From assembly GCA_002396665.1 (NCBI GenBank), contig DGYJ01000086.1, positions 1 to 12,512 on the forward strand: a stretch of DNA of 12,512 nt, in the 5' to 3' direction. Under the pieces are notes generated by a model that was not told where the DNA came from, did no database searches, and saw only the letters and a list, made by a program, of their open reading frames with translations. Both the position numbers and the translations under genes were made by a program. This stretch comes from Bdellovibrionaceae bacterium UBA5009. Lineage in GTDB: Bacteria > Bdellovibrionota > Bdellovibrionia > Bdellovibrionales > Bdellovibrionaceae. Positions 6,926 through 12,512 of this stretch are shown one piece after another; the first letter of the stretch is position 1, and each line of letters begins with the position of its first letter.

Positions 6926-7160
6926 CGATGAGTTCGCTCATCATTTCTTGATGTTGTTGACGAAGGGCCAGTTGAATATTTTCTGCACTTAGACGTTTGT
7001 CTGCCAAGGCTTCAAGGTAAGTCTTCTTTATCGTCTTTATGACTGTTCCTTGTTTAAAAACCCTGCTAACGATGAAAGGATTTTGCAGCCCCCAGTCCTC
7101 GGTTTGGACATGGTAAGTTTGGCCCCTGTAATTGACGTCTGAATTAAATCCCTTTTGCAT
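6909..7160 (-). CDS. Small conserved protein with YRGQTYHVQTEDWG motif, function unknown
   Basis: The 83-residue product has no signal peptide or membrane segment and is probably cytoplasmic. The N-terminal half (GFNSDVNYRGQTYHVQTEDW at residues 4-23, then NPFIVSRVFKQGTVI at 27-41 and KKTYLEAL) looks like a small beta-rich domain. I associate this pattern with short conserved proteins of Deltaproteobacteria and Bdellovibrio relatives that have no assigned function. The C-terminal half (about 56-80) is helical and Gln-rich. No good ribosome-binding site precedes the ATG at 7160. It reads toward ftsE on the same strand, separated from it by 150 nt that contain the 21-bp repeats, and is divergent from the DUF481 gene. 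Linkage to ftsE transcription is possible but unproven. Confidence 0.8.
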   Translation of the reverse strand: MQKGFNSDVNYRGQTYHVQTEDWGLQNPFIVSRVFKQGTVIKTIKKTYLEALADKRLSAENIQLALRQQHQEMMSELIGGRLV

Positions 7161-7267
7161 AGTTGCGACGAGGCTATACTAAATCTTGGGCCGCGGAAAA
7201 GTTTTTTTATTTTATAATTACAGGTATTTATTGCCACGCGACATAGTTTTCTAAATGTTAAAAGATT

Positions 7268-7297
7268 TTGACACCCAGGCAATTTTAAAGAAATAAG
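7268..7297 (+). promoter_or_regulatory. Candidate promoter for the DUF481-mscL unit
   Basis: A perfect TTGACA lies at 7268-7273. With an 18-nt spacer the -10 would be AATAAG at 7292-7297 (4 of 6 matches). A better isolated -10-like hexamer, TAGAAT at 7311-7316, has no -35 partner at the right distance. Either would drive the gene starting at 7340. A TATAAT at 7213-7218 further upstream also lacks a well-spaced -35. Confidence 0.4.
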
Positions 7298-7339
7298 GAC
7301 ACTTCATTTTTAGAATTTACACAATTTAAGGAGTCGTAA

Positions 7340-8047
7340 ATGAAATTGATCTCTGCCTTCATCATGTCTTGTCTTTTGGTCCAACAAACTTTTGCTGCCG
7401 ATGGGTACACAGGTGCTGCAGAAGCTGGCGCCATTGTCCTTTCTGGAAATACAGAGTCTGAATCTTACAATTTGAAATCTGCAAATAAATACACTACAGG
7501 TGCAAATATTTTTGCTGTCGGTGGTGAGTATGTGAATACAAAACTGGCAGGAACAAATTCTAAAAAATGGGAAGCCACAGGCCGATATGAAAGATCACTC
7601 ACTGATATCATCAGTGGATTTGCTCAGCAAAAGGCAGATTCTGACGAGGCTTCTGGCTACACTCAAAAAGACAGCACAAGCGCGGGTCTTAAATATTTCT
7701 TTATTAAAGAAGATGCGCAAAATTTATTTTCTGAGCTTTCTTACAGAAGCACGAACACCCGTGCCAATGGCGTGACAGACACAACACCTTATGCGGATTT
7801 GTATCTTGAGTTCAATAAAGCTGTCGATAAAACTTTATCTTACAAATTGTGGGCGATGTACTCACCAAATTTGAAATCTGGAATGTCTGAGTATTCAGAG
7901 ACTAAATACGAGGCCTCTCTTTCTGTGGCATTGTCTGATATGTTTTCGATGAAAACGGCTTACAATGTGAAAAGACAAAACAAAGTTGTGTCTCCGATCA
8001 AAAACGATGACACCAAGTTCACAACTTCTTTAGTGGCCAATTTCTAA
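7340..8047 (+). CDS. DUF481 (YdiY-like) outer-membrane beta-barrel protein
   Basis: The 235-residue exported protein has a signal peptide (residues 1-19 or 20, MKLISAFIMSCLLVQQTFA). The mature chain is made of alternating beta strands rich in Tyr, Ser and Thr. Features typical of the DUF481 family, often annotated 'putative salt-induced outer membrane protein', are the early GAIVLSGNTESESYNLK (30-46), repeated Y-x-x-S strands, GLKYFF in mid-chain, and the terminal strand TTSLVANF with C-terminal Phe as expected for BAM-assembled barrels. The start has AAGGAG at 7328-7333, 6 nt before the ATG. mscL follows after 27 nt and the two share the terminator at 8459-8486, so they are probably one transcription unit. 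The salt-response role is a family annotation, not shown by this sequence. Confidence 0.85.
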   Translation: MKLISAFIMSCLLVQQTFAADGYTGAAEAGAIVLSGNTESESYNLKSANKYTTGANIFAVGGEYVNTKLAGTNSKKWEATGRYERSLTDIISGFAQQKADSDEASGYTQKDSTSAGLKYFFIKEDAQNLFSELSYRSTNTRANGVTDTTPYADLYLEFNKAVDKTLSYKLWAMYSPNLKSGMSEYSETKYEASLSVALSDMFSMKTAYNVKRQNKVVSPIKNDDTKFTTSLVANF

Positions 8048-8074
8048 TTTAAAATAAAAAACAAAGGGGATTAT

Positions 8075-8431
8075 ATGTTGGAAGAATTTAAAGCGTTTAT
8101 TTCTAAAGGAAATGTTCTTGAGCTTGCAGTGGGTATCATCATTGGAGCGGCTTTCGGTAAAATTGTGGCTTCATTAGTGGATAACGTGATCATGCCTGTG
8201 GTTGGAATGATTGCTGGCAAAGTCAATTTTGCCGGATTGTTTGTGGCTTTGGATTTCAACGCCTACGAAAACATTGATGCTGCTAAAAAAGCAGGTGCTC
8301 CAGTGTTGGCTTACGGTGCGTTTTTGCAAAACGTTTTCGACTTTTTGATCGTAGCCTTTGTTGTGTTCATGATCGTGAAAGCAGCAAGCAAAGCCAAACT
8401 TTCTGGCCCTGCTGTCCCGCCAAAAGCGTAA
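8075..8431 (+). CDS. mscL: Large-conductance mechanosensitive channel MscL, short C-terminus
   Basis: MscL is a homopentameric inner-membrane channel that opens under high membrane tension to release solutes during hypo-osmotic shock. The 118 residues align closely with the family: amphipathic N-terminal helix (1-12), first membrane helix 14-44 with the pore-lining stretch NVLELAVGIIIGAAFGKIV, a periplasmic loop (45-78), and second helix 79-103 (YGAFLQNVFDFLIVAFVVF). Conserved Gly and Ala positions of the gate are kept; the E. coli D18 and V23 positions are Glu16 and Ile21. After the second helix only ~15 residues remain, ending PAVPPKA. The C-terminal helical bundle found in the ~136-residue E. 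coli protein is absent. AAGGGGA ends 4 nt before the ATG. It is second in the DUF481-mscL unit, with a strong terminator 27 nt after its stop. Confidence 0.97.
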   Translation: MLEEFKAFISKGNVLELAVGIIIGAAFGKIVASLVDNVIMPVVGMIAGKVNFAGLFVALDFNAYENIDAAKKAGAPVLAYGAFLQNVFDFLIVAFVVFMIVKAASKAKLSGPAVPPKA

Positions 8432-8458
8432 TTGCTTTTCAGTTGAAGATTCGAATTT

Positions 8459-8486
8459 AAGCCCTTCCAATGGAAGGGCTTTTTTT
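8459..8486 (+). terminator. Intrinsic terminator after mscL
   Basis: A perfect 10-bp stem (AAGCCCTTCC at 8459-8468 with GGAAGGGCTT at 8472-8481) closes a 3-nt loop and is followed by a run of T to 8486. On the opposite strand the stem is not followed by a good T-run, so it mainly acts on the DUF481-mscL transcript. It lies between convergent genes. Confidence 0.93.
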
Positions 8487-8546
8487 GTCTAAAATACTCA
8501 TGAGTGTTTTGGAGTTGTGTCCAATTTACTCATGGATGGTTTTGAG
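8483..8546 (-). repeat. Imperfect 32-bp tandem duplication across the thioredoxin stop codon
   Basis: Read on the minus strand, 8546-8515 begins CTCAAAACCATCCATGAGTA and the next 32 bases, 8514-8483, begin CTCCAAAACACTCATGAGTA. With one small compensating gap pair they align over the whole 32 bases, roughly 80% identical, including the tails (AATTGGACACAA against TTTTAGACAAAA). The first copy carries the last codons and TGA of the thioredoxin-like gene. The second lies downstream and runs into the T-tract of the mscL terminator. The second copy contains the perfect palindrome ACTCATGAGT (8496-8505). Confidence 0.6.
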
Positions 8547-8889
8547 CTAATTTTTGAAGAGCCTCAAGGAATGGGTCGATCCCAGGATAAGGCGAAATTT
8601 TTCCTAACTTTTTGCCTTGATGAAAAAATAAGAATGTAGGTATTCCGTGAAGGCCAAAACGAGTGCCTAGTTCAAAATTTTCGTAGGTGTTGACGTGGAA
8701 CCACTGAATTGAAATTCTTTGAATCTCGTCAAGATAAGTTTCTAGGCTTTTTTTGGCCACTTCGCAGTTGGGGCAGTCGTGTCCCCAAAAGAAAATTCCC
8801 ACCAAGTTTTGTTTGTGTGCTTCCAGCAACGAATCAAAATTCGATTCGTTCAACTGGATCATTTTTAATTTTTCAAATATGGGATGCAT
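8530..8889 (-). CDS. Thioredoxin-like protein with CPNC active site
   Basis: The 119-residue protein has a thioredoxin fold and no signal peptide, so it is probably cytoplasmic. The redox motif is HDCPNC (Cys39, Cys42), four residues after Trp35 as in thioredoxin. The cis-proline loop is GIPTFLFF with Pro84, and the last strand-helix (KLGKISPYPGIDPFLEAL) fits the fold. It differs from classical thioredoxin: CPNC replaces CGPC, Asp38 replaces the Trp before the first Cys, and Phe33 takes the place of the buried Asp26 of E. coli TrxA. A thiol reductase with altered redox potential or a dedicated partner is likely. The start is uncertain: ATG at 8889 lies in a palindrome with no clear ribosome-binding site, and ATG at 8862 (MIQLNESNF) begins where the fold normally begins. 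It is convergent with mscL. Confidence 0.85.
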   Translation of the reverse strand: MHPIFEKLKMIQLNESNFDSLLEAHKQNLVGIFFWGHDCPNCEVAKKSLETYLDEIQRISIQWFHVNTYENFELGTRFGLHGIPTFLFFHQGKKLGKISPYPGIDPFLEALQKLAQNHP

Positions 8890-8892
8890 CCC
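8881..8892. promoter_or_regulatory. 12-bp perfect palindrome over the thioredoxin start codon
   Basis: GGGATGCATCCC is its own reverse complement and contains the ATG used at 8889. It could be an operator site, but a 12-bp palindrome is expected by chance a few times in a window this size. Confidence 0.15.
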
Positions 8893-9024
8893 AAGAGTCT
8901 AGCAAAAGTCGATTTCGAGTTTGAGAGCAGAGTGGTGACGACATTGATTACTGGGCGAAGGGCGGGAAGTTTTGATTTACAGACTGTCTCAAAATGGGAT
9001 TCCAGTCTAAAATGGTCTTTGAAT

Positions 9025-9033
9025 TGCTATATA
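9025..9033 (+). promoter_or_regulatory. Weak extended -10 candidate upstream of the coiled-coil gene
   Basis: TGCTATATA fits the TGn extended -10 pattern with a TATATA hexamer at 9028-9033, about 24 nt before the ATG at 9057. No convincing -35 is seen. The 167-nt divergent gap (8890-9056) also holds the palindrome AGACTGTCT (8981-8989) and two similar short stretches, GTCTCAAAATGG (8986-8997) and GTCTAAAATGG (9005-9015), 19 nt apart. These could be binding sites. Confidence 0.25.
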
Positions 9034-9056
9034 TGTTTATGTGACCTGGAGGGGCT

Positions 9057-10565
9057 ATGGGTTTTAATTCACCGTCTAATTTTATGACAACTGCACTGAA
9101 AACACTGACAGGTGTTTTTGCCATAGCATCTATCCTGTTAGGCAGTGGCACTGCGAATTCAGCCGCAACAGTGACAACAACAACTGTTCCAGCAGCAAAA
9201 CAAGACTCTGCAAATGCAGCTAATCCATCCGATTCAGCATATCCTGGTGGATGGAACAGAGAAAAGTCATTTGATGAAAAATGTAGAGACCTGAACAAAG
9301 ACTTTGTCAACGCAAGCAATAATTGTAACCAAGAGTGTGTGCGAAACATAAACAATTGCGCGGGCAATGCTTCCGCACCCCATGGAAGTTCTGGAAGCTC
9401 ACTTTTTAATACAATATTTTCTGGTATGCAGATGTATTCGCAAATCAAGGGCAATGGAAACATGACAGTGCCTTCAAACAATGTGGGTGAACTTTGCGAA
9501 CTGACAGCCAGCGAAGCACGATCCGCAAAAAAAGATGTCGAACGCGATATAAAAGATCTAGATAAAGAAATTGATAATCTTCAGAAAGACCGCATTCAGG
9601 CTGATAAACAATACAAAATCGATTTGAATCAACTGAAAGACGATGAGCGAAGAATCATGTCTGACATTCGTAAAATTGAAAGTGAAGTCAGAAAGCTTAA
9701 AAATGAAACCATGAGTGCCCAAAGAGGAAAAGAAAAAGAACTTTCTGATGCGAAATTCAATTTAGAAAGAAGAATTTCGCAAATGCAATCTGAAATTGAC
9801 AATCAAAAGCAAGATTTAAATAAAGATGTTCGTGAAAAAGCAAGGTTACAAGTTGCATCGACTATTGATCGAATTACCAAAGAGTGTAAAGCAAAAGTCA
9901 AAGCAGAATATGCCAAAAGACAAAAAGAAAATCCAATTGCAGCGGTAAGTAATGGCCTTTCAAATGCCATTGCCCTGAATGCAAATCGCCTTGCAGAAGC
10001 CAATCAAGACTTAGCAATATGTATTAATGATCAGCAGGTTTTAGCTAATCAAGAAGTTGAAGACAGAACAGAAAAAATTGCCAATAAGGCTGCGCGAATT
10101 CAAAAAATGGAAGAAGAGCTGTCCCGCATAAATACTGAACAGCAAACAAATGATCAGTATGTTCGTCAAGAGATTGATCAAATTATTAAGGCTGCAAAAG
10201 ATGAAGGAACAGCACTTGGAAAAGAAATTGCGTCAGCCTATGAAGAGTTGAAACAAAATTACGATAAACGAAATGAGTTGCTTACAGATTACCAAAATCA
10301 AATTAAAAATTTTGCGCGTATGGAAAACAATCTTAATCAACAAAAAAGCTTTAAAAATTACGAGCTAAATGGTTTTAACAGTCGTCCAAAGGGAATGAAG
10401 GGAAGTTTGTCCGAGGCACAAGGCGCTATTTTAGAGCAGCAGACGGTTTATGATAGTGCATTGAAGGTTACCGATCGAAACGGAAATGAGAGTCCGTGTG
10501 CTTGGACAAAAAATGTTCCATCACCTAAAGTCTCAGCTTCTAAGGGCTCTAAAGCCGGCAAATAG
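9057..10565 (+). CDS. Secreted long coiled-coil protein with conserved-looking cysteines, function unknown
   Basis: The 502-residue protein begins with a signal peptide (about 1-36, hydrophobic core 17-30, cleavage after TANSA). A Thr/Ala-rich linker (37-65) follows, then a cysteine cluster (Cys76, Cys90, Cys94, Cys101) and a Gly/Ser-rich segment (108-145). A very charged coiled coil spans about 150-435, interrupted near 265-325 where Cys277 and Cys321 sit. A short tail carries Cys481 and a basic Ser/Lys end. With Cys147 there are eight cysteines, so disulfides in the periplasm are plausible. The ATG at 9057 has GGAGG four bases upstream; an ATG at 9084 has none. PBP1A follows on the same strand after 101 nt without a clear terminator. 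I do not recognise the family. A structural or scaffolding role in the periplasm is inference. Confidence 0.8.
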   Translation: MGFNSPSNFMTTALKTLTGVFAIASILLGSGTANSAATVTTTTVPAAKQDSANAANPSDSAYPGGWNREKSFDEKCRDLNKDFVNASNNCNQECVRNINNCAGNASAPHGSSGSSLFNTIFSGMQMYSQIKGNGNMTVPSNNVGELCELTASEARSAKKDVERDIKDLDKEIDNLQKDRIQADKQYKIDLNQLKDDERRIMSDIRKIESEVRKLKNETMSAQRGKEKELSDAKFNLERRISQMQSEIDNQKQDLNKDVREKARLQVASTIDRITKECKAKVKAEYAKRQKENPIAAVSNGLSNAIALNANRLAEANQDLAICINDQQVLANQEVEDRTEKIANKAARIQKMEEELSRINTEQQTNDQYVRQEIDQIIKAAKDEGTALGKEIASAYEELKQNYDKRNELLTDYQNQIKNFARMENNLNQQKSFKNYELNGFNSRPKGMKGSLSEAQGAILEQQTVYDSALKVTDRNGNESPCAWTKNVPSPKVSASKGSKAGK

Positions 10566-10666
10566 ACTCTCTTAAAGTCCTGGTTAAGACACTGACCTAG
10601 ACCCCTGACAACATGACCTCGCGATAGAACCTTGCTAGTCTTAGAGGGTTCCATCGGGGGTACTTT

Positions 10667-12512
10667 GTGTTGAAAAAAATCATCATTGGTTTTGCGGCTT
10701 TATTTGTTATTGGAATTTCATCAGTGTATATCATGTACCGCACTGTGAAAGCGGGCCTTCCGCAGATTGAACAAATTAAAGATTATGAGCCTCTTTTAGT
10801 CAGTCATGTTTATGATCGCAATAATAAAAAAATTGGCGAATTTTATCGTGAGCGTCGAACCCTTGTTCACTACGAGCAACTTCCCAAGCATATTATCAAT
10901 GCCTTTATTTCTGCAGAAGATGATCAATTCTTTAAGCACGGTGGAATCAATTATTTAGCCATTCTTCGAGCCTTTATTGCCAATGTTCGAGCAGGCAAAA
11001 ATGTGCAAGGCGGTTCGACCATCACTCAACAGGTGGCAAAAACTTTCTTCCTAACGCCAGAAAAAAACTTTATGCGAAAATTTCGCGAAGCCCTTTTGGC
11101 CCAGCAGTTAGAGGCCAATTTAAAAAAAGAAGAAATTCTTTATCTTTATTTGAATCAGATTTTTTTCGGGAATACAGCCTACGGAATTGAAAACGCTTGC
11201 CAAACATATTTTAAAAAATCGGTGAGGGATATCACTTTACCCGAGGCCGCAATTTTAGCAGGTCTTCCACAGGCCCCAAGTCGCTATTCACCCGTTAAAA
11301 ATCCAAAGTCGGCGAAAGAAAGACAAATCTACGTTCTTCACCGAATGGCAGATGTGGGTTTTATCACAAAGGATGAAGCTGAAAAAGCAATTCAAACCCC
11401 AGTCAAAGTTTATGTTCGTGAAACCTACGAAGACTTTGCGCCCTATTACATGGAAACCATTCGTCAGATTTTATTTCAACAATTGGGCGAAGAGATGGTC
11501 CTAGACAAGGGATTAAGAATTTACACTGGCCTTGATATTGAAAAACAAAAATCTGCGCAAGATTCTGTGATGGTCGGCTTAAAGCAGCTTGATAAAAGAC
11601 AGGGATTCCGTGGACCATTAAAAAGTTTAACTGATCCAACCGAAATTCAAAAGTATCTTGATGATCAGCGCAAAAAATTAATTGCGGATGCCACGCCTGA
11701 AAGAACAATTTTACCGACAGGTGAATTTGCGGAAGTGGAATTGATCAAAAAAAATTCTGGCAAAACTTTAATCCCAGCCTATATGAAATTGGGTGATAGT
11801 TATCATGGCATTGTAAAGTCCATCAGTGATGAACTTGGACTGGTCACTGTGCTATTGTCTGGTGTGGATGGCGTGATTGATTTCGACAGCATGAAATGGG
11901 CCCGTAAGCCTGATGCCAATAAGCGATTCGATTTGGATACGATTCAAAAACCATCCCAAGCATTGAAGTTGGGGGATGTCATTCTTGTGAGTTTAAAATC
12001 TGAAAACTTAACTGCACCCGCACGATTTTCTGCGGCAAATTTTGCTAAAAATAAAAATTTAAAAATGGCTTGGACAAATTGGACAGCTCAAAATGATTTC
12101 AAAAAATTAGTTTCTGTCGAATTAGATCAAGAGCCCCTGGTCGAAGGTGCGTTGCTTTCCCTGGATCAAGAGAACCAAGATATTTTAGCCCTTGTTGGTG
12201 GATCGACTTTTGTTCGTAACGTGAATGAATTCAATCGCACTTTGCAAGCAGCAAGACAAACGGGATCGTCTTTTAAGGCCATAGTTTACACTTCTGCTTT
12301 GGATAAAAACTATAATCCTTCGACTCCAATTATGGATGCCCCTGTTGTTTATGAAGAAACTCAACAGGACGAAGAAGGCCAAGAGGAATCTAAAGTTTGG
12401 AAGCCTTCCAACCACGCCAAAACTTTTGGTGGCGAAATTATTTTTAGAAACGCCTTGGTCCAATCCTTGAATGTTCCAGCTGTTAAAATTGTTGAAGATG
12501 TGGGCGTCAGTT
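10667..12512 (+). CDS. mrcA: Class A penicillin-binding protein 1A (bifunctional peptidoglycan synthase), cut by right edge
   Basis: It polymerises lipid II glycan strands and cross-links them. 615 codons are visible from the GTG at 10667; GGGGG lies 6 nt upstream, and an in-frame TTG follows at 10670. Residues 4-24 are the membrane anchor. The GT51 domain spans ~45-215 with EDDQFFKHGG (catalytic Glu84), QGGSTITQQVAKTFFL (115-129) and Glu141, 57 residues after Glu84 as in known glycosyltransferases. A middle region (~285-490, with RQGFRGP and MKWARKP) resembles the ODD/OB part of E. coli PBP1A. The transpeptidase starts at ~495 with SSFK (catalytic Ser534, Lys537) and SLN (600-602). The KTG motif lies outside the window. 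Ala538 follows the active-site Lys where Pro is usual. The frame is intact to base 12512. Confidence 0.96.
   Translation, partial: MLKKIIIGFAALFVIGISSVYIMYRTVKAGLPQIEQIKDYEPLLVSHVYDRNNKKIGEFYRERRTLVHYEQLPKHIINAFISAEDDQFFKHGGINYLAILRAFIANVRAGKNVQGGSTITQQVAKTFFLTPEKNFMRKFREALLAQQLEANLKKEEILYLYLNQIFFGNTAYGIENACQTYFKKSVRDITLPEAAILAGLPQAPSRYSPVKNPKSAKERQIYVLHRMADVGFITKDEAEKAIQTPVKVYVRETYEDFAPYYMETIRQILFQQLGEEMVLDKGLRIYTGLDIEKQKSAQDSVMVGLKQLDKRQGFRGPLKSLTDPTEIQKYLDDQRKKLIADATPERTILPTGEFAEVELIKKNSGKTLIPAYMKLGDSYHGIVKSISDELGLVTVLLSGVDGVIDFDSMKWARKPDANKRFDLDTIQKPSQALKLGDVILVSLKSENLTAPARFSAANFAKNKNLKMAWTNWTAQNDFKKLVSVELDQEPLVEGALLSLDQENQDILALVGGSTFVRNVNEFNRTLQAARQTGSSFKAIVYTSALDKNYNPSTPIMDAPVVYEETQQDEEGQEESKVWKPSNHAKTFGGEIIFRNALVQSLNVPAVKIVEDVGVS

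Noticed and set aside
7213..7218. Perfect TATAAT in the gap between the 83-residue gene and the DUF481 gene
   Set aside because: No -35 at usable spacing, and the region is AT-rich enough for chance matches. The TTGACA site at 7268 is a better candidate.
8948..9481. 177-codon open frame on the minus strand, antisense to the coiled-coil gene
   Set aside because: It overlaps the well-supported signal peptide and cysteine region of the plus-strand gene, has no ribosome-binding site and encodes no recognisable protein. The open frame follows from codon bias of the plus-strand gene.
10627..10652. GAACC...GGTTC inverted repeat before PBP1A as a terminator
   Set aside because: It has a five-base-pair stem with a 15-nt loop and no T-run. 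It could be an operator, but nothing supports that.
11403..11708. 101-codon minus-strand frame inside PBP1A
   Set aside because: It is antisense to an intact, well-conserved coding region and has no start signal.

Overview
The window looks like chromosomal DNA of an AT-rich Gram-negative bacterium, by eye around 40% G+C. I place it tentatively in Bdellovibrionota (a Bdellovibrio or Pseudobdellovibrio relative). The grounds are the gene content, the style of the secreted proteins (a lipoprotein whose signal peptide ends in FQNC, and a secreted coiled-coil protein next to a PBP1A), and a short 'YRGQTYHVQTEDWG' protein of a type I associate with the former Deltaproteobacteria. This assignment is inference; there is no rRNA or other taxonomic marker here.

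Layout, left to right. (1) 1-1078, minus strand: galU (UTP-glucose-1-phosphate uridylyltransferase), followed 16 nt downstream by a secreted protein cut by the left edge. (2) 1186-2658, plus strand: a large cysteine-rich putative lipoprotein of unknown function, divergent from galU and with its own promoter-like sequence. (3) 6758-2691, minus strand: ftsE-ftsX-envC-ctpA, with every junction a 4-nt NTGA stop/start overlap. This is a cell-division and peptidoglycan-remodelling operon. Upstream of it lie an 83-residue conserved small protein (7160-6909), a patch of 21-bp imperfect tandem repeats, and a doubtful 44-codon hydrophobic reading frame. (4) 7340-8431, plus strand: a DUF481 outer-membrane barrel protein and mscL, ended by a strong intrinsic terminator. 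(5) 8889-8530, minus strand: a thioredoxin-like protein with a CPNC active site; its stop codon lies inside an imperfect 32-bp tandem duplication. (6) 9057-12512, plus strand: a secreted, cysteine-containing coiled-coil protein, then a class A penicillin-binding protein (PBP1A/MrcA type) running off the right edge.

How the genes fit together. Most of the window concerns the cell envelope. FtsEX is an ABC-type complex that signals across the inner membrane to EnvC, which switches on peptidoglycan amidases. CtpA is a periplasmic-side protease of the type that trims or degrades wall enzymes. PBP1A makes new wall. GalU supplies UDP-glucose for surface polysaccharide. MscL, with the DUF481 barrel, suggests an osmotic-stress pair.

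I see no mobile element, CRISPR array, tRNA, rRNA, phage or defence genes, and no stretch over 300 bases without a gene. Nothing here convinces me of a wholly new system. The most interesting unexplained items are the unrecognised secreted proteins (lipoprotein, coiled-coil protein, 83-residue protein), the 21-bp repeat patch with the hydrophobic frame, the tandem duplication across the thioredoxin stop codon, and domain trimming in MscL and FtsX.
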